This document shows positions 17,321 to 25,737 of a stretch of 37,337 nt of DNA, one piece after another. How positions within the stretch are numbered: the first letter of the stretch is position 1; every line of letters starts with the position of its first letter. The position numbers and the translations under genes are program-made. The stretch is from a bacterium (lineage in GTDB: Bacteria > Cyanobacteriota > Vampirovibrionia > Gastranaerophilales > Gastranaerophilaceae): NCBI GenBank assembly GCA_017470245.1, contig JAFUEV010000068.1, positions 1-37,337 on the forward strand, in the 5' to 3' direction. Below the pieces are notes generated by a model. That model saw only the letters and a list, made by a program, of their open reading frames with translations, had not been told where the DNA came from and ran no database searches.

Positions 17321-17623
17321 CAAGAGTTGGGTTTTATAGATTTTTGTTTCATCAATTGTTGATTCAAAAGTATCGTTTTGCAATTCGTATTTTACTAAAT
17401 TGCCGTGATATTTCCACAACAAATCCGCTATTTCGTATTCTGAAATGTTATCTAAATCAACATCTCCAACAACATCTTTATTTTGGCAGTTTCCTTTTAT
17501 AAACTCTATTGCTTCATCATACGGCACTTCAAAGGTTCTGCCGGAGAGTTCATTTATTGAAAAATTGAATAGTTTATGTGGAAACGAGAAAAATTTTGAA
17601 CAAAGCAGGACTAATTTCTCAAA
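17267..17623 (-). pseudogene. Hypothetical protein remnant running into the repeats
   Basis: A frame is open from 17623 to a stop at 17267 but has no ATG; the only start-like codon is a GTG at 17527. The reading is protein-like in the middle (LSGRTFEVPYDEAIEFIKG, then DVDLDNISEYEIADLLWKYH). The last 20 residues (LREAKRLQQLKKNRLL) are encoded by the tandem repeat and are not original sequence. It is best explained as a gene whose 3' end was replaced by the repeat and whose 5' end was lost. Family not recognised. Confidence 0.5.
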
Positions 17624-17672
17624 CTAGGTGTCTATTTACAGCGAATATTAAATAGTCCTTGCTTTAAGGAGT

Positions 17673-18392
17673 CTATTCTATCCAACGACCTTTGCTATCA
17701 ACAAGCCCCCTTTTTTGGCATTGGTTTTGAATTTCTTTGAAGTCTTTGTCACTACCTGAATGCAAATCGGGATGATAAATTTTTTTAAGCTGTCTATATT
17801 GTTTTTTCATTTCAGCTTTTATTTCAGGAGAAACCTTTTCTCCAACTTTCAGATTTTCCATTGGTTTAAAGAATTGTTCCAAATCTTTTTGACATTCTTC
17901 AGAACAGTCATATTGCCATTGACTTTGAGTGTGGGTTTTACCGAATTGTCTCCATTGTTTCCATTGTCTTTCTTGTTTCTGACGAATTCTATCTTGTTCT
18001 TGACGAATTCTATCTTGCTCTTGACGGATTCTATCTTGCTCTTGACGGATTTTCTCCTGTTCCTGACGAATTTTATCCCGTTGTTTGGCACGAGCTTTTT
18101 CTAGTACTCTCTGATATTGTTTTATATATTGTTCTTGTCGCTTTTCCTGCTCTGTTCTAATGCGTTCAATTTGCTGTTGCATTTCTTGTGCTTTTCGTCT
18201 GATTTCTTCTCTTCTTTTTTCTATGTCATCAAAACCACTTCCAAAACTAGCGGAAAATTTACTGCCTGCCTTTTGAAACGGACTTTTTTGCTGATAATTA
18301 TATCTTTTTTCTGCATATCCTGATGACTTGCCATAAAAAGAGACATTTGAATTAAAAATACTATTATAAGATGAAATTAGGGGAATTCGCAT
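17673..18392 (-). CDS. J-domain protein with heptad repeats and N-terminal FxG tag
   Basis: 239 residues. The N-terminus MRIPLISS...NVSFYGKSSG carries the lineage tag [S/N]FxG[K/E], with F19 and G21. Residues 55-145 are one long charged helix, including five near-identical 7-residue units IRQEQDR at 108-142 encoded by 21-bp DNA repeats. The C-terminus, about 185-239, is a short J domain: helix II KKQYRQLKKIYHPDLHSG with HPD at 207-209. J domains stimulate Hsp70 ATPase. RBS AAAGGA precedes the ATG. It is on the same side of the window as the accessory Hsp70 but about 4.6 kb away and in its own unit, so which Hsp70 it serves is unknown. Confidence 0.85.
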   Translation of the reverse strand: MRIPLISSYNSIFNSNVSFYGKSSGYAEKRYNYQQKSPFQKAGSKFSASFGSGFDDIEKRREEIRRKAQEMQQQIERIRTEQEKRQEQYIKQYQRVLEKARAKQRDKIRQEQEKIRQEQDRIRQEQDRIRQEQDRIRQKQERQWKQWRQFGKTHTQSQWQYDCSEECQKDLEQFFKPMENLKVGEKVSPEIKAEMKKQYRQLKKIYHPDLHSGSDKDFKEIQNQCQKRGLVDSKGRWIE

Positions 18393-18482
18393 AATTTTTA
18401 TCTTTCCTTTAATTTTTTATATTGAGAATTAAGTTCTCTAAAAATTTTTTTTGCCAATTTTATATATTTTTTTAGCTTGTAG

Positions 18483-18513
18483 GTTGGGATTTCTACCCCA
18501 ACAATGATTTTTT
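18483..18513 (+). terminator. GC-rich hairpin followed by T tract
   Basis: GTTGGG (18483-18488), 8-base loop, CCCAAC (18497-18502), then AATGATTTTTT. It has the form of an intrinsic terminator on the plus strand, yet no plus-strand gene ends upstream. An alternative pairing GTAG/CTAC overlaps it. It may instead be a dispersed intergenic hairpin or shield the aldo-keto reductase gene from readthrough. Confidence 0.45.
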
Positions 18514-18618
18514 ATTATAAAATTGATTTATGAATTACAAAAGAGTTTGGGGCAATTGAAATAAATAATTATTTGAATTGAAATTTTATGATGCAATGTT
18601 TTTGCCAAAAGGAGAAAT

Positions 18619-19662
18619 ATGAAATATACAAAACTTGGGAATTCTGATTTAAAAGTATCCCGCATTTGTATGGGATGTATGGGATTTGGTGACAATTCAA
18701 GAGGGCAGCATTCTTGGACTATTGACGAAGAACACAGTCGGGAAATCATTAAAAAAGGACTTGAATTAGGGGTTAATTTTTATGATACCGCAATCGCATA
18801 TCAATCAGGCACAAGTGAACAATATGTCGGCAGAGCTTTGAGAAATTTTACAACTAAACGAGAAGATTTTGTTATTGCGACAAAGTTTTTACCTAGAACT
18901 CAAGATGAAATAAATTCTGGGATTTCAGCTCAGCAGCATATTGAAAGAATGCTAAATATAAGTCTTAAAAACTTAGGTTTGGATTATGTAGATTTATATA
19001 TTTATCACATGTGGGATTGGTTGACCCCGATTGAAGATATTTTAGACGGATTAAATCAGCAAGTAAAAAAAGGGAAAGTAAGGTATATTGGTATTTCAAA
19101 TTGTTATGCTTGGCAACTAGCTAAAGCAAATATGATAGCAGAACGGGAAAACTTTACAAAATTTGTTTCTATTCAAGGACATTACAATTTGATATTTAGG
19201 GAAGAAGAAAGAGAAATGGTTCCTTATTGCAATGAAGAAAATATTGCAATAACTCCGTATAGTGCACTTGCTTCAGGCAGATTATCTAAAAAACCGGATG
19301 AAACAAGCAAACGTCTTGAAGAAGATAAATATGCAAAATTTAAGTATGATAAAACAGCAGAACAAGATAGCAAAATTATTGAGCGTGTAAGTGAAATAGC
19401 TGATAAAAGACAAGTGACAATGACGGAAGTTTCACTTGCTTGGCTTTTAACAAAAGTAACTTCTCCTGTTGTCGGAGCTACAAAGCTTTATCATATTGAA
19501 GATGCAGCACGTGCGGTTGAGTTAGAATTAACACAAGATGAAATAAACTACTTGGAAGAACTCTATTTACCACACCCTCTTGCAGGTGTTATGGCACAAA
19601 ATAAACCTCAAAACGCAAAAGAAAACCACGTTTGGACAACAGGCGACCAAAAGATTAAATGA
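18619..19662 (+). CDS. Aldo-keto reductase
   Basis: 347-residue NAD(P)H-dependent oxidoreductase of the AKR superfamily, with a TIM barrel predicted in the cytoplasm. Family marks: KYTKLGNSDLKVSRICMG at the start, FYDTAIAYQSGTSEQYVG (catalytic Asp and Tyr), IATKF (Lys), DYVDLYIYHMWDW (His), VRYIGISN and the C-terminal cofactor region VVGATKLYHIEDA. This is the full tetrad and normal length. It resembles the YajO/IolS-type group; substrate unknown. AAAAGGAG stands directly before the ATG. Single gene, with no pathway partners next to it. Confidence 0.93.
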   Translation: MKYTKLGNSDLKVSRICMGCMGFGDNSRGQHSWTIDEEHSREIIKKGLELGVNFYDTAIAYQSGTSEQYVGRALRNFTTKREDFVIATKFLPRTQDEINSGISAQQHIERMLNISLKNLGLDYVDLYIYHMWDWLTPIEDILDGLNQQVKKGKVRYIGISNCYAWQLAKANMIAERENFTKFVSIQGHYNLIFREEEREMVPYCNEENIAITPYSALASGRLSKKPDETSKRLEEDKYAKFKYDKTAEQDSKIIERVSEIADKRQVTMTEVSLAWLLTKVTSPVVGATKLYHIEDAARAVELELTQDEINYLEELYLPHPLAGVMAQNKPQNAKENHVWTTGDQKIK

Positions 19663-19739
19663 GATTATATTATTAAATAATTTTATATTGTAAGAAATAT
19701 GTATAAGTATTATTATTAAATAATAGAGGAATTTTATAT

Positions 19740-21296
19740 ATGGAGAAGAGCATTACTTTTTTAAAAAATAAAAAACGATACTTATTCTATATTATATTAT
19801 TTCTTTTCACGTTTTGGATTTTTGAAGATAGTATTTTGTGCGCTGATGATATATATTGTAATTTCTTTCCAATTGAATCAATGCCTTTAAATGTATCATT
19901 AAATTATGGTGCTCTTGGTATGCATTTACAATATATATTATTGTATTATATTCCTTATCATTTAAATATAAATATTCAAGATTGGGCATTATCTTTTGGT
20001 GTCTTATTAAAATCAATTTTTATTGTTTTGTTTATATTTTATTTGGAAAAAATTCAAAAAGATTTAAATTTAAATTCTTATATAAAATTATTTTCTTGTC
20101 TTGTTGTTTATTTAGTTTTCTTTTTATTAAGTAAAAGGTTGGATTATGTTGATTTTTATATTGCAGAGGGATTTTTTAGATTTCTTATGCCTGCTTTTTT
20201 ATTTAGTATATTTATTTACTATATAAAAAAACTTTTTATCGATAATAAATATAATTATTTATTTTTATGTGCTTTTCCTTGTATTATGTCCTTTTCGTCA
20301 GAATTAATTGCTGGAATTAGTCTTATATTTATTTTATTTATCATTGTTTATAAAGTTATTGACAAAAAGAATATAACAATAAATGAATTGACTCCATATA
20401 TTATTGTATTAATTTCAATAATTATTGGAACACTTTTTCTTACTTTTTCTGATGGATTTAGAGCACATTTCTCGGACAAATTGGGAGAATCTTGCTCTAT
20501 TTTATCTAATTTGAGAAGCTACATAAGTACTTATTCAATAGTGTATATAAAAAAGCTTTTTGAAGGCTTTTTATATTTCTTATTAATGATTGTATTAATT
20601 ATATTATCTTATATTGTTAATCGAAATAATAATACTTCAAAGTATATTTTTTTGGCTGTTTCAATTCTAATTTCTACAATGCTTATACAATATATGCTGG
20701 TAATAATGGGAATAACACCATATGGCGATTATTTTTGGATTGAACATAGAGATTTATATTCAATATTTTATATTGCTTATTTGTTGGCATTTTTTATTAT
20801 ATGTTCTTGTTTTATTGCTCAAATTAATAAAAAGTATACAAAACAAATTATAATTTTTTTCATTTTAATAATTATGATGCTTATGCCATTATTTGTTAGA
20901 GATATTAAATATTTGAAAACGCATTTATACCTTATAAAATGTCATGGATATATTAGAGATAAGATATTTGCTTTCGTTGCTTATTCAGGAAACAAAGATG
21001 TTTCATTTCCAAAACTTATGAATGATTTGACTCCATGTATTGATAGTGAAGATATAGATGGTGTGATTAATGCTGATGCATTACCACCTGCTCCTGGTAT
21101 AGATTATTTATCAACACAATATTATTTTGTTGTATATAAAATAAAAAAAGATTTTTTGATTAAGCGTTCAGATTTAAATAATAAAAAATATATTGAAAAT
21201 CTTAGCAAAGAAGGATTTACTTATGATGAGGTATATGCAAATAAGATAATATTTAATAAATTGTCTGATAAAAATTTTGTATTGAATATTAAGTAG
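19740..21296 (+). CDS. Polytopic membrane protein, possible GT-C glycosyltransferase
   Basis: 518 residues with about 11-12 hydrophobic segments and a C-terminal soluble tail of about 100 residues. An acidic pair in the first extracytoplasmic loop (LCADDIYCNFFP, about residue 34-45) and a later loop FSDGFRAHFSDKLG are arranged as in GT-C membrane glycosyltransferases and DUF6056-type proteins, which use lipid-linked sugars to modify lipopolysaccharide or surface polymers. That assignment is tentative. AGAGGA precedes the ATG. The gene is even more AT-rich than its neighbours, and no other polysaccharide gene is adjacent. Confidence 0.72.
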   Translation: MEKSITFLKNKKRYLFYIILFLFTFWIFEDSILCADDIYCNFFPIESMPLNVSLNYGALGMHLQYILLYYIPYHLNINIQDWALSFGVLLKSIFIVLFIFYLEKIQKDLNLNSYIKLFSCLVVYLVFFLLSKRLDYVDFYIAEGFFRFLMPAFLFSIFIYYIKKLFIDNKYNYLFLCAFPCIMSFSSELIAGISLIFILFIIVYKVIDKKNITINELTPYIIVLISIIIGTLFLTFSDGFRAHFSDKLGESCSILSNLRSYISTYSIVYIKKLFEGFLYFLLMIVLIILSYIVNRNNNTSKYIFLAVSILISTMLIQYMLVIMGITPYGDYFWIEHRDLYSIFYIAYLLAFFIICSCFIAQINKKYTKQIIIFFILIIMMLMPLFVRDIKYLKTHLYLIKCHGYIRDKIFAFVAYSGNKDVSFPKLMNDLTPCIDSEDIDGVINADALPPAPGIDYLSTQYYFVVYKIKKDFLIKRSDLNNKKYIENLSKEGFTYDEVYANKIIFNKLSDKNFVLNIK

Positions 21297-21361
21297 TTAA
21301 TTGCATAAGTATAACATACTGTCGCTATAATATTTTTCCAATATAAAGGAGTTGTATTTTA

Positions 21362-22345
21362 CTATAAATAAGTTAATGCAGAAAACTTATTATTTATCAC
21401 CAGATTAGTACAAATTTTATACAATACATTTGTAATTTCTTCTAGGGAATAATTATTGTTAAATAAAAATGCATGTAGTGTTTTTGCTATTTCATCAAAA
21501 GAATTTCCTCTGCCTTGAACTTTATACTTTGTTACGCCTTGAGTTATTAGTTTATTCATTATGTTGTCATCAAAAAACAATGAATGCGTTTGGATATTAT
21601 CAGGAACATTTTCATTTCTTTCAACTTTTTCTCTTGGACAAAAATTAGTCCATTTAGAATTAAGTTCTTCTTGTGAAATTTTATTTGTAACTGCTTTTTC
21701 AATTAATTCGTAGTGTTCTTTTGCATAAGGGCAATTAGGGACACAAACCTGATTAATTAATACTTCAATTCTGTTTGGGGCTGTGAGTAATTTGTCTATA
21801 TTATCAATATTATTTATTGTCCATTCCGGACGAACTACTACCACTTCATATTTTTCTAGCATTTGATTATAATATTTTGTTTCATCAAAATCGGAAGAAA
21901 AATGTAATATTGATGGAGCTATTACGGATGCTACCAGTTTAGCATTTTTATAACGACTTTTTATATGAGTATATAGTTTATCCGAAGCAATAATAATATT
22001 ACAATTATTTTTTACAACTATATCAAGAAGTTCGTTGCTAAATTCATCATTTAAAATATCATTATCAAGATTTCTGTTTGTCCAAGTAAGAACAGGAGTA
22101 ATGTTATATTTCGCAAATTTAGATAAATATTTATCTATAGTTGTTAATCTTGAAATTGGTAATACGGCAGGTCTGCCTCCTGCCCAAGCAGATTGAATTG
22201 AACCGTAAACATATTTTATAGGGTTGATTTCATCCTTTAACAGTTCGTTTAATATTGGAATAAATATGTCATTGTTGAATAAAAACGGCATAACATATTC
22301 TATATTAGGATATTTTATATATTTTTGTACTAATTGACTTCCCAT
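21362..22345 (-). CDS. Peptidase U32-like TIM-barrel protein
   Basis: About 327 residues. The sequence alternates strands and helices like a TIM barrel, and the stretch NQVCVPNCPYAKEHYELIE, a Cys-rich turn, resembles the metal or cluster-binding region of U32-family proteins (UbiU/V, RlhA, YegQ). I also see CPREK about 35 residues later. Function cannot be named; many U32 proteins act in RNA or quinone hydroxylation rather than as peptidases. I choose the ATG at 22345: a TTG at 22369 would place a TATAAT box inside the gene, whereas from 22345 that box lies six bases upstream. Confidence 0.6.
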   Translation of the reverse strand: MGSQLVQKYIKYPNIEYVMPFLFNNDIFIPILNELLKDEINPIKYVYGSIQSAWAGGRPAVLPISRLTTIDKYLSKFAKYNITPVLTWTNRNLDNDILNDEFSNELLDIVVKNNCNIIIASDKLYTHIKSRYKNAKLVASVIAPSILHFSSDFDETKYYNQMLEKYEVVVVRPEWTINNIDNIDKLLTAPNRIEVLINQVCVPNCPYAKEHYELIEKAVTNKISQEELNSKWTNFCPREKVERNENVPDNIQTHSLFFDDNIMNKLITQGVTKYKVQGRGNSFDEIAKTLHAFLFNNNYSLEEITNVLYKICTNLVINNKFSALTYL

Positions 22346-22351
22346 ATAAAA

Positions 22352-22360
22352 ATTATAGCA
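22352..22360 (-). promoter_or_regulatory. Extended -10 promoter directly before an ATG
   Basis: On the minus strand TGC-TATAAT (22360-22352) is an extended -10 box ending six bases before the ATG at 22345. No ribosome-binding site exists between them, so the message from this promoter would be leaderless. Readthrough from the M48 gene, 36 bases upstream, is the alternative source of transcript. Confidence 0.5.
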
Positions 22361-22381
22361 TATTAACAAAATAATTCTAAA

Positions 22382-23248
22382 TTACTGTGCTGCTGCAGAT
22401 ACTGCTGATAATACTTGCAACATTGTATAAGAAGCTTGCCAACCTAATCCGTTTTGTACATTTTTATATTTATTTAGTTTTGCGATTCTTTTTTTCTTTA
22501 ATTCTTCTTGCTCTTTTTTGAATGCTTTTAGTTTTGAAGGACTTGCATTCCTTTGCTCAACAATCGGTGTTGCATAAGCCATAAATTGTTTGTAAGAATC
22601 AGTTGTATAGCCAAGTTTAGCTTTTTCTGGATAAGTATATGTTATATAATTGTATAAATACATTGTTCTTTTATCGCCTGACGGATGGTCTTGAATGAAG
22701 TCTACATAATTACCGCCTATTTTGTATAGTACGGAAACCATTGCCAATGGGTTATACCCTGCTTTAGTCATTAAATCAACACCCGTAATATCAGCTTCAT
22801 ATTCTTCTGTTCTTGACATTTTTTTCATTGAAAGGTTATGAGCAATAGCAGCGCCTACTTTTACTCTTTCATCAACATTTGCGTTTGCAATTGCAGAAGA
22901 TGTTATAGCTGATACTATACTCTGTTTTGCAACGTGATTGTTTACGATATGTCCTATTTCATGAGCTATTACACCTGCTAATTCTGCATCATCATTGACG
23001 AATTTTAATAATCCCGTATATACGCATATTTGATTATTTCCGTTTGCAAATGCATTTATTTCATCAGTTTCTATTACTGTAAATGTTACCTGAGTCGGCA
23101 AATTATTCTTTGCTAAAAGTGCTTTACCTATATTATTTACTCTGGTTACATTTGCTTGTTGCGTCCAATCGGTTGTATTTGTTGCTGCACCGACCGGAAC
23201 AAATACCATAATTATAAACATAAAAAATATGCTGCAAAACTTTCTCAT
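22382..23248 (-). CDS. Secreted M48-family zinc metalloprotease
   Basis: 288 residues. A signal peptide of about 21 residues ends in PVGAA. The zinc motif HEIGH is at 96-100 and the third ligand lies in EEYEADITGVDLM, about 50 residues on, as in M48 (HtpX/BepA-like) peptidases. This type lacks membrane helices and TPR repeats, so it resembles the short periplasmic M48B/LoiP-YcaL-like enzymes for envelope protein quality control. The tail is Lys-rich. AAAGGA before the ATG; a TATAAT lies about 35 bases upstream. Its stop is 36 bases ahead of the U32-like gene on the same strand. Confidence 0.92.
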   Translation of the reverse strand: MRKFCSIFFMFIIMVFVPVGAATNTTDWTQQANVTRVNNIGKALLAKNNLPTQVTFTVIETDEINAFANGNNQICVYTGLLKFVNDDAELAGVIAHEIGHIVNNHVAKQSIVSAITSSAIANANVDERVKVGAAIAHNLSMKKMSRTEEYEADITGVDLMTKAGYNPLAMVSVLYKIGGNYVDFIQDHPSGDKRTMYLYNYITYTYPEKAKLGYTTDSYKQFMAYATPIVEQRNASPSKLKAFKKEQEELKKKRIAKLNKYKNVQNGLGWQASYTMLQVLSAVSAAAQ

Positions 23249-23397
23249 AAAATATTCCTTTCCAACTAAAAATATTATATTCCAAATTATTTGTTAATTA
23301 ACAGTATCAAATATTATCAATTAATTTTTGTAAACACATAATATTTTTTTAACAAAATAAAACCGTATTTGTATTTAAAAAAGGAAAAAGGATTATT

Positions 23398-24633
23398 ATG
23401 AAAATATCAAGTAAAATACCACCTATTAATACAAGTGTAAAACCTAATTTCAAAGGGGAAATTATAAAATTCCCTTCGGTAAGTGATGATATAAAAGATA
23501 TTCCAAGCATAGTAAATCCTGAGTATTATCAAAGTATCGCAGGTGTAAAAAAGCCTGTTTATAAAACTGTTGTTGTAAAATTAAAAAACGGTAAAGAGAT
23601 AAGATTAGAAATAACTAAAGAAACAACAAATAAATATTTATCAGATAAATACGGTAAACCTGATAACAATCTTATAAACAAATTCATATCTTTGTATACT
23701 AAAAATATACGAAGATACGAAGAAGAAAGACAACAGGAAGTATTGCAATATAGTTTAGCATTGGAGGAACAACCGGAAAATATAACAGAATATAATTCTG
23801 CAAGTGAATCTGTATCAACAGCTGTAATGGATGAATTATCCAGTACGGATTGGATGTCTGAAGCTGAATTTGCGCAAAATATATTATCAAAATTATCTGG
23901 TAAGCCCAAAAGAGAGCTTGCAAAAGAACTCTTAAAAGCAACGGAAATAGAAGAAGAAATTTTCCCTCAAAAAGCTTATGCAAGAACAGAACAACTGTTT
24001 CAACTTTCTAAAACTCCAAACGGTTACGATTTTTCTTGTATGGATAAAAAGAATAAATTGTTGGATTCGTTAGATTTGGTAGTTAGTCAATATCCGGATG
24101 CCGAAATGGAAAATGTTCGTCAGGATTTTATTAGGGAATGTACAGATACAGATGGCAATTTTAATTTTGAATTAGCAGAAAACAGTTTAAAAATAATGAG
24201 AGGATTGGCATTTTGTTATCCTGTAAAATATATTATAGGTGTAGCAAACCGTTTCTGTGTAAGTGACAGAGAAGAAAATGCTCAAATATTGAATATAATG
24301 AAACAATTAAATTATAGTAATTTTTCTATGGATGATACTCGTTCTGACTTTGAAAAATTAATGGAATTATGTTTTGACAATAATGGTAAATTTGATAAAG
24401 AACGTTCAGATGATGTGCTTTTAGCTGTGGAAATTGCAGATGAATGGATAGGTGAACAAATGGAGTTGAATGGTTATGATGACAACAGATATCAGAATTG
24501 TCATGATTTCTGTTTAACGGCTATATTGGATTATTATGCCGAACAGCAAACTCCAAGTGAAAATTCATCACAACAACAAGTTTCATTTCAGGAATATATA
24601 GATAGGTGTAGTGAAAATTTATTTTTTATATAG
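23398..24633 (+). CDS. Hypothetical protein with FxG tag and duplicated D-rich loop
   Basis: 411 residues, no signal peptide or membrane segment. The N-terminus MKISSK...VKPNFKGEI has the tag (F18, G20) shared with the products at 17673 and 34058. The body is acidic and helical. Two stretches are similar to each other: one around CTDTDGNFNFELAENSL and one around CFDNNGKFDKERSDDVL, each preceded by a helix and followed by a helix, giving an EF-hand-like DxDGxF loop. Metal binding is possible but not shown. AAAAGG before the ATG. No known family recognised; it may be an effector or surface-associated protein if the tag is a sorting signal. Confidence 0.72.
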   Translation: MKISSKIPPINTSVKPNFKGEIIKFPSVSDDIKDIPSIVNPEYYQSIAGVKKPVYKTVVVKLKNGKEIRLEITKETTNKYLSDKYGKPDNNLINKFISLYTKNIRRYEEERQQEVLQYSLALEEQPENITEYNSASESVSTAVMDELSSTDWMSEAEFAQNILSKLSGKPKRELAKELLKATEIEEEIFPQKAYARTEQLFQLSKTPNGYDFSCMDKKNKLLDSLDLVVSQYPDAEMENVRQDFIRECTDTDGNFNFELAENSLKIMRGLAFCYPVKYIIGVANRFCVSDREENAQILNIMKQLNYSNFSMDDTRSDFEKLMELCFDNNGKFDKERSDDVLLAVEIADEWIGEQMELNGYDDNRYQNCHDFCLTAILDYYAEQQTPSENSSQQQVSFQEYIDRCSENLFFI

Positions 24634-24691
24634 TGTCCTATTTTGTCACTCATTGTTATTAAAATACAAATATAAGGAGTGAGGGCAAAAG

Positions 24692-24940
24692 ATGTATAGA
24701 ACAAGAAAAAAAGTTAATTATTTATATTCACCGTTAGTTGTTATATTTCCGTATTTGATATTATTAATATGTGTTTCTGTTTTCGGTTTTTCAAAAGTTT
24801 TTCCTTCTGAAATAAAAAATGAATATATAACTAAAAGCGGAATAACTGTTCAAAGAATAAAAATTAATGAAAAAATTGAATTTTGTCCGCAAAATAATAT
24901 GAATAAAATTAACAGAATAAAAAGCAGAAAACTGTGCTGA
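24692..24940 (+). CDS. Small single-pass membrane protein
   Basis: 82 residues: a basic N-terminus (RTRKKVNY), one membrane segment at about 13-34, and a short polar Lys/Asn-rich tail with a terminal KLC. TAAGGAG stands about 12 bases before the ATG. Such a short bitopic layout resembles FtsL/DivIC-like proteins, but no sequence signature supports that, and no cell-division gene is near. It converges with the Hyf-like operon, 51 bases away. Confidence 0.5.
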   Translation: MYRTRKKVNYLYSPLVVIFPYLILLICVSVFGFSKVFPSEIKNEYITKSGITVQRIKINEKIEFCPQNNMNKINRIKSRKLC

Positions 24941-24991
24941 TAATAACTTATCCGGTAAACTATTCGTAATTACCATATACGTTAATTAATT

Positions 24992-25723
24992 TTATTTGCT
25001 GATATATTTTAAAACGGCATTAATAAATGTTAGAGGATGAATAGGACATCCCGGAATATATAAATCTATAGGATATTTTTCTAAAAATTCTCTGTTTAGT
25101 TTTGATGATTTTTGAAAAACTCCTCCTGATATTGCACAAGCACCTGCAAGGATAACTATTTTAGGGTCGGGGGTAGATTTATAACAATCTTCTAATGCCC
25201 ATGCCATATTTTCTGAAATTGGACCTGTAATAACTATACCGTCTGCGTGTCTTGGAGAAGCAACAAAATCTATTCCAAATCTGCCCATATCAAAATTACA
25301 GTTCGAGCATGCATTAAGTTCCATTTCGCAGCCGTTACATCCTGCAGCAGATACCTGGCGTAATTTTAAAGATTTGGAAAAAACTTTTGTTATCTCTTTT
25401 TTTGTTTGAATTGCTGCTTTTTCATATTCTTCAGAGGTCATTCCTTCTTTTATCACAAGAAAATCTCTTGATGTTGAACCGAGCTTATAATAGTTGTCGA
25501 ATTGTATTGCTTCACATTTACAATTACCGCAAAGTGTGCATTTGCCAAGGTCAATACTTACCGGGTTATTTGATAATGCACCTGTTGGACAACATTCTAA
25601 ATCAATATTCCCGTTTCCTTTTATTATCGGAAATCCTCTAAATTGACTTCTCATTGGTGCATTTTTAATATCTTTTATATATTGTTTACCTTGAAAATAC
25701 TTTAGTTTTATTGTGTCGAGCAT
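24992..25723 (-). CDS. hyfI: Hydrogenase-type small subunit fused to a ferredoxin domain (HyfI/HyfH-like)
   Basis: 243 residues. The C-terminal 125 residues are the small subunit of group 4 [NiFe]-hydrogenase or complex I type (NuoB-like), with proximal [4Fe-4S] ligands C129 and C132 (GCNGCEME), C196 (GACAISGG) and C226 (PGCPIHP). The N-terminal part carries CCP at 44-46 and CTLCGNCKC at 62-70, a ferredoxin-like cluster site that in E. coli sits on a separate protein (HycF/HyfH). So an electron-entry subunit seems fused to the small subunit. AAGGA before the ATG; last gene of the operon, 14 bases after the large subunit. Confidence 0.85.
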   Translation of the reverse strand: MLDTIKLKYFQGKQYIKDIKNAPMRSQFRGFPIIKGNGNIDLECCPTGALSNNPVSIDLGKCTLCGNCKCEAIQFDNYYKLGSTSRDFLVIKEGMTSEEYEKAAIQTKKEITKVFSKSLKLRQVSAAGCNGCEMELNACSNCNFDMGRFGIDFVASPRHADGIVITGPISENMAWALEDCYKSTPDPKIVILAGACAISGGVFQKSSKLNREFLEKYPIDLYIPGCPIHPLTFINAVLKYISK

Positions 25724-25737
25724 TGTTTGTTCCTTCT

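Noticed and set aside
17760..18104. Plus-strand ORF of 114 residues opposite the J-domain gene
   Set aside because: A Phe/Leu-rich shadow of the repeated Gln/Arg codons on the minus strand; no ribosome site or protein-like composition.
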